Part shown: positions 1 through 8,374 of the stretch, piece after piece | Layout: every line of letters begins with the position of its first letter | Position numbering within the stretch: position 1 is the stretch's first letter | Assembly: GCA_902617025.1 (NCBI GenBank) | Contig: CACMVB010000003.1 | Location: 106,352 to 170,351, forward strand | Direction: 5' to 3' | DNA length: 64,000 nt | Source of the DNA: an uncultured Pelagibacteraceae bacterium | GTDB lineage: Bacteria; Pseudomonadota; Alphaproteobacteria; Pelagibacterales; Pelagibacteraceae | Program-made: the position numbers and the translations under genes | Notes under the pieces: model-generated | Database searches by the model: none | The model's input: only the letters and a program-made list of their open reading frames with translations | What the model was told of the DNA's origin: nothing

Positions 1-1
1 A

Positions 2-391
2 ATTATTCTTTTTTGCATACTATTTGCTTGTATTGCTTCAGATACAGGCGGTTATATTATTGGTAATCTGATAGGAGGTCCAAAATTAGCAAAAATTAGC
101 CCAAAAAAAACTATTTCTGGTGCCATTGGATCTATAATATTTTCCAGCATTATATTTTCAATTTTAATATATTTTTTTTCAAATAATATAAATTTTATTG
201 TTATGATAATTGGCGCGTTTACCTCTTTAGCATGTCAATTAGGAGATTTATTTTTTTCATATTTAAAAAGAAAAGCAAAAATTAAAGATACAGGAAATTT
301 TTTACCAGGACATGGAGGTGTTTTGGATAGATTAGATGGAATATTAATTGGTTTACCGCTAGGATATTTTGGGTTTATATTATTCTATTAA
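2..391 (+). CDS. cdsA: Phosphatidate cytidylyltransferase (CDP-diglyceride synthase), 3' part
   Basis: The enzyme makes CDP-diacylglycerol from phosphatidic acid and CTP, the entry point to phospholipid synthesis in the inner membrane. The reading frame is open from base 2, well upstream of the ORF-track start at 203, so the gene enters from the left edge and only about 130 C-terminal residues are seen. They carry the family landmarks: SDTGGY, SPKKT, and a C-terminal signature with GD...S..KR...KD and PGHGGVLDR. Hydrophobic membrane segments lie between them. The stop directly abuts the dxr ATG, so the two are co-transcribed. The cdsA-dxr-bamA order is typical of alphaproteobacteria. The call is secure; the true start lies outside the window. 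Confidence 0.95.
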   Translation: MILFCILFACIASDTGGYIIGNLIGGPKLAKISPKKTISGAIGSIIFSSIIFSILIYFFSNNINFIVMIIGAFTSLACQLGDLFFSYLKRKAKIKDTGNFLPGHGGVLDRLDGILIGLPLGYFGFILFY

Positions 392-1564
392 ATGAAAAAA
401 ACAATTTCAATACTAGGATCTACTGGATCAATAGGATTATCAACTTTAAAAATAATAGATAAAAAAAAAAACTTATTTAGTATAGATTTATTATCAGCCC
501 ACAAAAATTATGTCTCTATAGTTTCCCAAATAAGAAAATATAAACCTAAAGTTTTTGTAATTTCAAATAATAGAATATTTGAAAAAATAAAGAAAAAATT
601 TAAAAATAAAAAAAAAATTATTATTTTAAACAACTTTAATCAAATAAAATCAAAAAGAAAAACTGATATCACGGTGTCAGCTATACCCGGATTAGTTGGC
701 TTACAACCAACAATCAAAATGCTTAAAATAAGTAAAAAAATTTTAATTGCAAATAAAGAGTCGATTATTTGTGGTTGGAGTATTATTAAAAAAATTGCAT
801 TAAAAAACAAAACTAAAATAATTCCAGTCGACTCAGAGCATTTTTCCATTTTGAAATTACTAGAAAACAACAATCTAAATGAGATTAAAAAAATCTATAT
901 TACAGCGTCTGGTGGCCCTTTTTTAAAATATAAAAGCCATCAATTTAAAAAAATAACACCTAGTCAAGCAATTAAACACCCCAAATGGAAAATGGGAAAA
1001 AAAATAAGTGTAGATTCCTCAACATTGATGAATAAGATTCTAGAAATAATAGAAGCTCAAAAATTATTTAACATACCAAGTAATAAGCTTGATATCTTGA
1101 TACACCCTAACTCGTTGGTTCATGCTATTGTCGAATTAAAAAACGGTTTGAGCAAATTTATCTTTCATGAAACTACGATGATAATACCTTTAGCAAATGC
1201 AATATTTGATAATAGATTAGATATTGAAGAATTTATCAAACTTAAAAAAAACAGAATATCTGCTGAAAATAAAAACTTAATATTTCAGAAAGTTGATGAA
1301 AAAACTTTTCCGGTAATTAGGCTTAAAAATAGAGCCAATGAACATACATCCACTTCAATAATTTTGAATGCTGCTAATGAAATATTAGTTGATCATTTTC
1401 TTGGTAAAAAGTTACCTTTTTTAAGTATTTCCAAAATCATTTTGGGCATTCTTAATGATAGAAATTATTTAAAATATGCTATAAAGATCCCTAAAAATAT
1501 AGATCAAATCATAGAAATCGACAAATGGGCAAGAAATTTAACTTTGAGCAAAATACAATTATGA
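392..1564 (+). CDS. dxr: 1-deoxy-D-xylulose-5-phosphate reductoisomerase
   Basis: Second enzyme of the MEP isoprenoid pathway: it converts DXP to 2-C-methyl-erythritol 4-phosphate with NADPH. The 390-aa length is normal. The N-terminal nucleotide-binding loop is GSTGSIG (residues 9-15). Further family blocks are ANKES (about 120), the metal/substrate-binding PVDSEH (about 145), the flexible-loop block TASGGPF (about 171) and a segment near 200-222 with SVDSSTLMNK. The ATG follows the cdsA stop with no gap, and the TGA overlaps the bamA ATG. The later MEP enzyme fusion ispDF is at 45.9-47.1 kb in this same window. Confidence 0.97.
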   Translation: MKKTISILGSTGSIGLSTLKIIDKKKNLFSIDLLSAHKNYVSIVSQIRKYKPKVFVISNNRIFEKIKKKFKNKKKIIILNNFNQIKSKRKTDITVSAIPGLVGLQPTIKMLKISKKILIANKESIICGWSIIKKIALKNKTKIIPVDSEHFSILKLLENNNLNEIKKIYITASGGPFLKYKSHQFKKITPSQAIKHPKWKMGKKISVDSSTLMNKILEIIEAQKLFNIPSNKLDILIHPNSLVHAIVELKNGLSKFIFHETTMIIPLANAIFDNRLDIEEFIKLKKNRISAENKNLIFQKVDEKTFPVIRLKNRANEHTSTSIILNAANEILVDHFLGKKLPFLSISKIILGILNDRNYLKYAIKIPKNIDQIIEIDKWARNLTLSKIQL

Positions 1565-3792
1565 AAAAAATCTCAGTAATAATATCTATATTTTTTTTAT
1601 GCCTCTCAACAACAAAGGCAGAAATAGTCAAACAAATAACAATTGAGGGAAATAAACGTATATCAGATGAAACAGTAAAAATTTATGGAGAGATTGAAAA
1701 TAACAAAAATTATACAGATGAGGATATTGATATAGTTTTAAAAAATCTCTATTCCACAAATTTTTTTGAAGATGTGCAAATTTCATTGGAAAATAATGTA
1801 CTAATTATAAACTTAAAAGAATATCCTATTATTAATCAACTTATTGTAGTAGGTGAAAAAAATAAAAGATATTTAGATCAAATAAAAAAGATTATTTCTA
1901 CTAAAGAAAGAAGATCATTTATAAAATCAAACTTATCTAAAGATATCGAGATAATTAAAAAATTATACTCATCTTTAGGGTACAATTCACCCAAAATAGA
2001 AACTAAATTAAAAGAGATAGACGAAAATAACTTAGATTTATTAATTGAAATAGAGCGAGGAAATCAAACTAAAATTTCATCTATAAAATTTATTGGCAAT
2101 GACAGCATTAGATCAAAAAGATTAAAAGACGTGATAGTGAGTGAAGAGGATAAATTTTATAAAATAATCTCAAAAAACACTAATTTTAACGAAAGTTTAG
2201 TTGAACTAGATAGGAGACTCTTATCTAATTATTACAAATCATTAGGATTTTATGATGTTAAAATTACTTCAAACTTTGCAGAGATAAATCTAAAAGGTAA
2301 CGCTGAGCTAGTATATTCAATTGATGAAGGTAATAGATTCACAATTAATAAAATTTCGACAAATGTTGATCCTGTATTTGATAAAAGTTTATTTCTTCCA
2401 CTTAATCAAATTTATTTAAAATATGTTGGTGAATACTATTCTCCCTTTAAAATAAAAAAGTTATTAGAAGAATTAGATGAGTTAATAGATAAGAATAACT
2501 TACAGTTTGTTGAACATAACGTTCAAGAAATCGTTCAAGAAAACTCTATTAATATAGTTTTTAATGTTTTTGAAGGGCAAAAAGTTTTAATTGAAAGAAT
2601 AAATATAAAAGGAAACAATATAACAAACGAGGATGTAATAAGAGGAGAATTGATTTTAGATGAAGGTGATCCATTTACAAATTTAAATCTTGAAAAATCT
2701 ATCGCCGAAATTAAGGCTAGAAATATATTTAAAGAAGTCGATTATGAAATAAAAGAAGGAAGTAAAAAAAATCTTAAAGTTATAAATATTGTAGTAGAGG
2801 AAAAACCCACAGGTGAAATTAGTGCCGGAGCAGGAGTTGGAACAAGTGGAGGTAATTTTGCAATAGGCATTAGAGAAAATAATTGGTTAGGTGAAGGTAA
2901 ACGTGTTGGATTTGATTTAGAAATAGACGAAGAGTCACTAGCTGGCCAGTTAAGCTACTCTAATCCAAACTATGATTTTCTTGGCAATTCATTAAACTAT
3001 TCTTTAGCAAGTGAAAAAAATGATAAACCAGATCAGGGTTATGAAAACTCAATTATATCAGGAAGTATTGGCACTTCATTTGAGCAATACAAAGATGTAA
3101 TAGCTAGCTTAGGCTTGAGTTTTTCTCATGATGACCTAAGAACGTTAGATAGTGCTTCAGACTCTTTAAAAAAGCAAAAAGGCTCTTACGATGAGATTGC
3201 AGCAAATTACGGTTTTACATTTGATAAAAGAAATAGAGCTTTCATGCCGACAAGTGGATCAATTGTTTCTTTTAGACAAAGTTTACCTGTTTATGCTGAT
3301 AAATCTTTTTGGTCTAATACTTTTAGCGCAAGCACTTACAAAAGTTTAAATGAAGATATAGTTGGCGCTGGTAGATTTTATTTAGCTGCAGTGAACGGAC
3401 TAGGTTCAGATGATGTGCGACTAAGCAAAAGAAAAGGTTTAAGCAGTAAAAGATTAAGGGGATTTGAAAGAAATAAAATCGGTCCAGTAGATGGTTCGGA
3501 TCATATTGGAGGAAATTATGCTGCTGCATTAAACTTTGAGGCAAATTTATTAAAAATTCTACCAGAGGATACTAATACAGATATTAGTTTATTTTTAGAT
3601 TTTGCTAATGTTTGGGGTGTAGATTACGACAGTTCATTAGATGATAGTAATAAAATTAGGTCAAGTACGGGAGTTATGGCCAATTGGATGTCTCCTTTAG
3701 GACCCATTACTTTTGTGTTATCACAAAATCTCTCCAAAGCAAGCACAGACAAAACTGAAAGCTTTAATTTCAATCTAGGAACAACATTTTAA
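1561..3792 (+). CDS. bamA: Outer membrane protein assembly factor BamA
   Basis: Core of the BAM complex, which folds and inserts beta-barrel proteins in the outer membrane. I place the start at ATG 1561, not at the track start 1525, because the protein then begins with a clear signal peptide (MKKISVIISIFFLC...) and the start overlaps the dxr stop as ATGA. The mature 743-aa product has N-terminal POTRA-type repeats (recurring VxIxGNxxxxxxxV elements) and a C-terminal Omp85 barrel. The barrel carries LRGF, the variant of the conserved VRGF loop motif, and ends in a phenylalanine, as expected for a BAM substrate. Skp follows immediately. The rseP protease gene that often sits between dxr and bamA is absent here. 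Confidence 0.95.
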   Translation: MKKISVIISIFFLCLSTTKAEIVKQITIEGNKRISDETVKIYGEIENNKNYTDEDIDIVLKNLYSTNFFEDVQISLENNVLIINLKEYPIINQLIVVGEKNKRYLDQIKKIISTKERRSFIKSNLSKDIEIIKKLYSSLGYNSPKIETKLKEIDENNLDLLIEIERGNQTKISSIKFIGNDSIRSKRLKDVIVSEEDKFYKIISKNTNFNESLVELDRRLLSNYYKSLGFYDVKITSNFAEINLKGNAELVYSIDEGNRFTINKISTNVDPVFDKSLFLPLNQIYLKYVGEYYSPFKIKKLLEELDELIDKNNLQFVEHNVQEIVQENSINIVFNVFEGQKVLIERINIKGNNITNEDVIRGELILDEGDPFTNLNLEKSIAEIKARNIFKEVDYEIKEGSKKNLKVINIVVEEKPTGEISAGAGVGTSGGNFAIGIRENNWLGEGKRVGFDLEIDEESLAGQLSYSNPNYDFLGNSLNYSLASEKNDKPDQGYENSIISGSIGTSFEQYKDVIASLGLSFSHDDLRTLDSASDSLKKQKGSYDEIAANYGFTFDKRNRAFMPTSGSIVSFRQSLPVYADKSFWSNTFSASTYKSLNEDIVGAGRFYLAAVNGLGSDDVRLSKRKGLSSKRLRGFERNKIGPVDGSDHIGGNYAAALNFEANLLKILPEDTNTDISLFLDFANVWGVDYDSSLDDSNKIRSSTGVMANWMSPLGPITFVLSQNLSKASTDKTESFNFNLGTTF

Positions 3793-3795
3793 ATA

Positions 3796-4320
3796 ATGAA
3801 ATACACAAAAAGATTATTTTTACTAATAGCTCTCTGCTTACTATTTCAAAAACCATTATTTGCAGAAGTACCGCATTTTTTGGATTTTAAATATATTTTA
3901 AACCAAAGCGATGCCGGGAAAAAAGCTCAAACTTTTTTACAAAATAAGTTACAAAAAGGTATCAAAGATTTACAAGTGAAAGAAAAAAAAATTCTAGAAG
4001 AGGAAAAAAAACTTATCCAACAAAAAAAAATTATTTCACCAGAAGCTTATAAAGATAAAGTAACAGAGCTTAGGAAAAAAGTTTCATCATTACAAAAAGA
4101 GAGAAATACTTTGTTAGAAAGTGTTGCAAAGCAGAGAGCAAAAGCTAAAAACGAATTATTAAAAAATTTAAATCCAATTATTAAAGATTATATGAACAAA
4201 AAAAATATAAGAATGGTTGTTGATAAAAAAAGCCTCCTATTAGCTGATGAAAAATTAAATATTACTAATGATATAATTGGATTACTAAATAAAAAATTAA
4301 AGTCAATTAAACTAAATTAA
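3796..4320 (+). CDS. skp: Skp/OmpH-family periplasmic chaperone
   Basis: Small periplasmic chaperone that escorts unfolded outer membrane proteins to BamA. The 174-aa product begins with a signal peptide (KRLFLLIALCLLFQ...LFA). A long, highly charged Lys/Glu-rich stretch at about 45-125 is predicted to form the tentacle coiled coil, and a short C-terminal beta segment follows. Overall sequence conservation in this family is low, so the call rests on length, architecture and position between bamA and lpxD, where skp normally lies. It starts 4 nt after the bamA stop, consistent with one operon. Confidence 0.85.
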   Translation: MKYTKRLFLLIALCLLFQKPLFAEVPHFLDFKYILNQSDAGKKAQTFLQNKLQKGIKDLQVKEKKILEEEKKLIQQKKIISPEAYKDKVTELRKKVSSLQKERNTLLESVAKQRAKAKNELLKNLNPIIKDYMNKKNIRMVVDKKSLLLADEKLNITNDIIGLLNKKLKSIKLN

Positions 4321-4326
4321 ATTTGA

Positions 4327-5295
4327 ATGAAATCAAATTTTTTTTTTAAAAAAAAAAAACTTAAAGTAAAACAAATTTTTCCAAATTTAAAATTATCAGA
4401 TAATTTCATAATAAACGATATAAAGCCTTTAAATTCTGCAAACAGAAATGACATAACTTTTTTTGATACTTTAAAATACAAAAACGATGCATACAAAACA
4501 AAATCTAGAGTATGTATAACTACCAGGAAACTTGAGAGCCATTTACCTAAAACAACCTATAAAATTATCGTTGATAATGTTTTGTTTGAACTTGCAAGCA
4601 TATTAAAAAAGATTTACCCCACTGCAGATATTGATTATCCAGATGATACTCTTAAATCTCCTTCAAAAAAAACTCACAAATTTGTTAAATTTGGTAATAA
4701 TGTTTTAATTGGACAAAATGTTAAAATTGGTAAAAATTCTATTATAGGGCCTAATTCAGTTATTGAAAAAAAAGTTTTGATTGGAAAAAACTGTGTGATT
4801 GGGTCAGGTGTGATTATAAAAAATACAGTTATAGGAGATAATGTGGTGATACAGGACGGTTGTAAAATTGGTCAAAAAGGTTTTGGATTTATCCCTCAAA
4901 AATTAAAAAACATTAAATTTCCACATATAGGAAAAGTTATAATTCGAAATGATGTTGAAATAGCTTCGTCTTGTACAATTGATAGAGGCTCAGTAGATGA
5001 CACAATTATCGGTAAAAATACTTATTTGGATAATCAAGTACACGTTGCTCATAATGTAAAAATAGGTTCAAACTGCATGATTGCTGGTCAAGTGGGTTTT
5101 GCAGGAAGCACTTTTATCGGAGATAATGTTTCAATTGGTGGTCAAGCAGGTATATCGGGTCATTTGAAAATAGGAAATAATGTCAAAATTGGTGGGGGGA
5201 GTGGAGTAGTCAATGACATAGATGATGGTCAAATTGTTATGGGCTATCCAGCAGTTTCTTTAAGAGATTTTTTAAAAGGTCAAAAAAAAAAATGA
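4327..5295 (+). CDS. lpxD: UDP-3-O-(3-hydroxyacyl)glucosamine N-acyltransferase
   Basis: Third acylation/deacylation-stage enzyme of lipid A synthesis: it N-acylates UDP-3-O-acyl-glucosamine using hydroxyacyl-ACP. The 322-aa length is slightly short of typical. The N-terminal uridine-binding region (about 1-100) is followed by a left-handed beta helix of hexapeptide repeats such as IGxNVxIGxN from about residue 115 onward. The catalytic-histidine region HVAHN lies near 240, and the C-terminus has the usual GYPA block. The first codons include long A and T homopolymers. It overlaps fabZ by 4 nt (ATGA). Confidence 0.95.
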   Translation: MKSNFFFKKKKLKVKQIFPNLKLSDNFIINDIKPLNSANRNDITFFDTLKYKNDAYKTKSRVCITTRKLESHLPKTTYKIIVDNVLFELASILKKIYPTADIDYPDDTLKSPSKKTHKFVKFGNNVLIGQNVKIGKNSIIGPNSVIEKKVLIGKNCVIGSGVIIKNTVIGDNVVIQDGCKIGQKGFGFIPQKLKNIKFPHIGKVIIRNDVEIASSCTIDRGSVDDTIIGKNTYLDNQVHVAHNVKIGSNCMIAGQVGFAGSTFIGDNVSIGGQAGISGHLKIGNNVKIGGGSGVVNDIDDGQIVMGYPAVSLRDFLKGQKKK

Positions 5296-5744
5296 GCGAC
5301 AAAGAATTAAATAAAAAACAGATAGAAAAATTGCTGCCTCATAGAGAGCCAATGCTATTAATTGATAAATTAACTAATATTGTTAATCTTAAATCAGCAA
5401 CGGCAATCATGTACGTCAAAAAAAACGGTTTCTATGTCCAAGGCCATTTTCCAGATCAACCAGTGATGCCTGGTGTTTTAATAGTTGAAGCTTTTGGCCA
5501 AGCAGCAGCTGCTTTGACAGCACACGGTATTGATCCAAAGGAGTATGCAAATAAATTAGTGTATTTAATGGCAGTGGATAAAGCTAGATTTAGAAATCCA
5601 GTTATACCTGATTGTGAATTACATCTGGAGATAGAAGCTATTAGATCTCACGGAAGAGTTTGGAAATATAAAGGTATCGCAAAAGTAGATGGAAAAAAAA
5701 TGGCAGATGCTGAGTGGTCAGCAACTATAGTAGATAGAAAATAA
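5292..5744 (+). CDS. fabZ: 3-hydroxyacyl-ACP dehydratase FabZ
   Basis: Hot-dog-fold dehydratase of fatty acid elongation that produces trans-2-enoyl-ACP. It competes for the hydroxyacyl-ACP pool used by LpxA and LpxD, which explains its conserved place between them. The 150-aa product has the LLPHREPMLLID N-terminal block and the catalytic GHFPDQPVMPGV motif (His at about 52), with the catalytic Glu at about 66 in VEAFGQ. It overlaps both neighbours: ATGA with lpxD, and TAATG with lpxA. Confidence 0.97.
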   Translation: MSDKELNKKQIEKLLPHREPMLLIDKLTNIVNLKSATAIMYVKKNGFYVQGHFPDQPVMPGVLIVEAFGQAAAALTAHGIDPKEYANKLVYLMAVDKARFRNPVIPDCELHLEIEAIRSHGRVWKYKGIAKVDGKKMADAEWSATIVDRK

Positions 5745-6523
5745 TGATAAATTATTCTAGTGTAATTGATAAGAAAGCTAAGATTTCTAAAAATGTAAAA
5801 ATAGGGCCCTTTTGTTTCGTAGGACCAAATGTCGAATTAGCTGAAAATGTAGAATTAGTTTCTAACGTTCATATAGAAGGAAATACAAAAATTGGAAAAG
5901 GTACAAGAATTTTCCCTTTTGCTTGTATTGGAACTCAGCCACAAGATTTAAAATTCAAAGGCGAAAAAAATTATTTAGTTATTGGTGAAAATAATTTAAT
6001 TAGAGAATATGTTACTATAAATCCTGGCACGGTGGGAGGCGGTTCAAAAACAACAATTGGAAACAATTGTTTATTTATGATTTCATCACACATAGCTCAC
6101 GATTGTAAAATAGGAAATAATGTAATAATAGCTAACAATGTTCCATTAGGAGGACACGTTACTATAGAAGACTCAGTCGTGATTGGTGGCAATTCAGCAG
6201 TTCAACAATTTACAAGAATTGGTAGATTAGCAATGATTGGAGGAATGACAGGTGTTTTAAAAGATGTTATTCCATTTGGTTTATCAATAGGTAATAGGAA
6301 TTTTTTACAAGGGCTTAATTTAATAGGTCTAAGACGTCATAAGTATGAAAATCAAAAAATTATTGGTTTAGATAAAGCCTATAAAGAAATTTTTTCCTCA
6401 AAAAATTTACATGAAAATTTAATTAAAATTAATGGTGAATATAAAGATAACGAACTGGTAGGCGAAGTCATTAAATTTATAGAACAGGATAAAAAAAGAC
6501 CAATTTGTTTGCCAGAAAATTAA
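5744..6523 (+). CDS. lpxA: UDP-N-acetylglucosamine acyltransferase
   Basis: First committed acyltransfer of lipid A synthesis, moving a 3-hydroxyacyl chain from ACP to UDP-GlcNAc. The 259-aa length is normal. Hexapeptide-repeat coils form residues 1-190. The TINPGT block is at about 91-96, the catalytic His corresponds to H119 in SSHIAHDCKIG, and a second conserved His lies in LGGH near 138. The helical C-terminal domain begins with the typical GLRRHKY segment. LpxC is not in this window, so the pathway is completed elsewhere. Confidence 0.97.
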   Translation: MINYSSVIDKKAKISKNVKIGPFCFVGPNVELAENVELVSNVHIEGNTKIGKGTRIFPFACIGTQPQDLKFKGEKNYLVIGENNLIREYVTINPGTVGGGSKTTIGNNCLFMISSHIAHDCKIGNNVIIANNVPLGGHVTIEDSVVIGGNSAVQQFTRIGRLAMIGGMTGVLKDVIPFGLSIGNRNFLQGLNLIGLRRHKYENQKIIGLDKAYKEIFSSKNLHENLIKINGEYKDNELVGEVIKFIEQDKKRPICLPEN

Positions 6524-6530
6524 AAAATTT

Positions 6531-7322
6531 ATGATCGGTTTAATTTTTGGGGAAACAGAATTTCCAAAATATATTTTAAAAAAGATTAAAAAAAAAGAAA
6601 AATACTTAATAATAGACTTAACAAAAAAAAAGATATTCAAAAAGGATAAAAATTCTTACTCTGTATCAATTGGACAGTTTGGGAAAATAATTTCAATTCT
6701 AAAATCTAAAAATTGCAAAAAAGTTTTATTTGCAGGAAAAGTAACAAAACCAAATTTCAAATCTTTAAAATTAGATTTCAAAGGGATGTATTATATCCCA
6801 AAAATTATAAAAAGTTCAAAATTAGGGGATGCAGCAATTTTAAAACAAATAATAAATATTTTAAAAAGAGAAAAAATTCAAACTGTGAGCTCAAACAAAT
6901 TTACTCCAGAAATAAGTCTGCCTAAGGGAAATTACACAACAATTAAACCAAATGCTTCTGATAAAAAAGATATTCTTTGCGGGCAAAAAGCTCTTAAAAA
7001 GTCTGGTAATTTTTCATTTACCCAAGGCGCTATTTGTAGAAATAATAAGATTTTAACAATTGAGGGAAGTGGAGGAACACAAAAAATGATTAAAAAAGTG
7101 AAAAAAATAACTAAATTCCCAAATGGAGTACTAATAAAATTCCCAAAAAAAAGACAAGACTTGAGAGTCGATCTTCCAACCGTAGGACTAGGAACTTTGA
7201 AACAATGTAAAATGGCAGGACTAAAAGGAATAGTTCTAAAACATAAATTAAATATTTTTTTAAATAAAAGTCAAAGTATTCAATATGCAAATAGAAATAA
7301 AATGTTTATTTTAATTAAATGA
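6531..7322 (+). CDS. lpxI: UDP-2,3-diacylglucosamine pyrophosphatase LpxI (DUF1009)
   Basis: Alphaproteobacterial replacement for LpxH: it hydrolyses UDP-2,3-diacylglucosamine to lipid X and UMP. The 263-aa product starts with the family's IGLIFG-type beta strand. It contains the KVLFAGKV block near 65 and a C-terminal domain with EGSGGTQ, KFPKKRQDLRVDLPTVG (the conserved aspartate region) and GLKGIVL. Its position between lpxA and lpxB agrees with its role between those two steps. The TGA overlaps the ATG of the following dehydrogenase gene. Confidence 0.93.
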   Translation: MIGLIFGETEFPKYILKKIKKKEKYLIIDLTKKKIFKKDKNSYSVSIGQFGKIISILKSKNCKKVLFAGKVTKPNFKSLKLDFKGMYYIPKIIKSSKLGDAAILKQIINILKREKIQTVSSNKFTPEISLPKGNYTTIKPNASDKKDILCGQKALKKSGNFSFTQGAICRNNKILTIEGSGGTQKMIKKVKKITKFPNGVLIKFPKKRQDLRVDLPTVGLGTLKQCKMAGLKGIVLKHKLNIFLNKSQSIQYANRNKMFILIK

Positions 7323-8374
7323 AAAAATTATTATCAATTTTTCTACTACTATTCACAAATTTAAGCGCTGAAGACTTTAAATTAGAGAAAATTGTTCAAG
7401 GGTTTGATAGCCCATGGAGCTTAACATTTATAGACAACCAAAATTTATTGATTACAGAAAAACCAGGAAATATAAAATTTATAAATTTAAAAGAAAAAAA
7501 AATAAAAGATATAAGCCATAATCTTAAGGTCTTAGAAGATGGCCAGGGAGGGTTATTAGATATACTTCACAATGACAGCATTGTATTTGTTTCATACTCT
7601 GAAAATAGATCAAACGGGATGTCCAGCACCTCTGTTGCTAGAGCAAAACTTAATACTGAGAAACTTAATTTTGAAAACATCTTTCAAGCCCAACCCCCCA
7701 TAAATTCAGGATATCATTTTGGATCTAGACTAGTCATAAAAAATAAACATTTGTATGTAACCGCTGGTGAGAGAGGACAAGGGATGATAGCCCAAGATCA
7801 TAATAAACACCCTGGTAGTATTATAAGAATAAATTTAGATGGATCGATACCAAAAGATAATCCAAAATTTATTAATAAAAAAGATTGGTTACCTGAAATT
7901 TATCAAATTGGTGTAAGGAATCCTCAAGGAATGTCTCTTTCACCATTTGATGACAAAATATATTTGACCAATCATGGTGCTAGAGGTGGTGATTGGTTTG
8001 GAACAGCTAATTTTGGAGAAAACTATGGTTGGAAGATTTTAGGTTGGGGAGGAACTAACTACTCAGGGACTAAAATTGGTCCAAAATGGAAACCTGGTTT
8101 TACAAAAGCAATTAAGTACTGGGTTCCTTCTATCGCAGTAAGTGCAATGACAATTTATAAAGGTGAAACATTTAAAGAATGGAACGGTGAGGCTTTAATT
8201 ACATCTCTTAAAGACCAATCTTTAAGAAAAATAAGATTTAATAAATCAAATTTTATTGATGAGAAAATTTTATTCAAAGGTGATATAGGAAGAATAAGAG
8301 ATATCAAAACACATGAGAGTGGAGATCTTTATTTACTATCTGACAAGGGTGAACTTTGGAGAATGTACAAGTGA
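7319..8374 (+). CDS. Periplasmic PQQ-dependent aldose sugar dehydrogenase homologue (Asd/YliI type)
   Basis: Predicted soluble six-bladed beta-propeller dehydrogenase of the glucose/sorbosone dehydrogenase family, which oxidises aldoses with pyrroloquinoline quinone in the periplasm. The 351-aa product has an N-terminal signal peptide (KKLLSIFLLLFTNLSA) and the family blocks GFDSPWSLTFI, EKPGNI, the HFGSRL catalytic-His region, AGERGQG, RNPQGMSL and HGARGGDWFG. It overlaps lpxI (ATGA) and lpxB (GTGA), so it is embedded and probably translationally coupled in the lipid A operon, an unusual location. Its substrate is unknown, and no PQQ synthesis genes are in this window. Confidence 0.85.
   Translation: MKKLLSIFLLLFTNLSAEDFKLEKIVQGFDSPWSLTFIDNQNLLITEKPGNIKFINLKEKKIKDISHNLKVLEDGQGGLLDILHNDSIVFVSYSENRSNGMSSTSVARAKLNTEKLNFENIFQAQPPINSGYHFGSRLVIKNKHLYVTAGERGQGMIAQDHNKHPGSIIRINLDGSIPKDNPKFINKKDWLPEIYQIGVRNPQGMSLSPFDDKIYLTNHGARGGDWFGTANFGENYGWKILGWGGTNYSGTKIGPKWKPGFTKAIKYWVPSIAVSAMTIYKGETFKEWNGEALITSLKDQSLRKIRFNKSNFIDEKILFKGDIGRIRDIKTHESGDLYLLSDKGELWRMYK

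Noticed and set aside
1525-1560. Upstream start for bamA (MGKKFNFEQNT...) in the ORF track
   Set aside because: It adds a charged segment before a perfect signal peptide and overlaps dxr by 40 nt; ATG 1561 gives a normal ATGA overlap.
4327-4365. Homopolymer tracts (T9, A11) at the lpxD start as a possible frameshift site
   Set aside because: The frame is continuous and lpxD is complete; such tracts are common in this AT-rich DNA.
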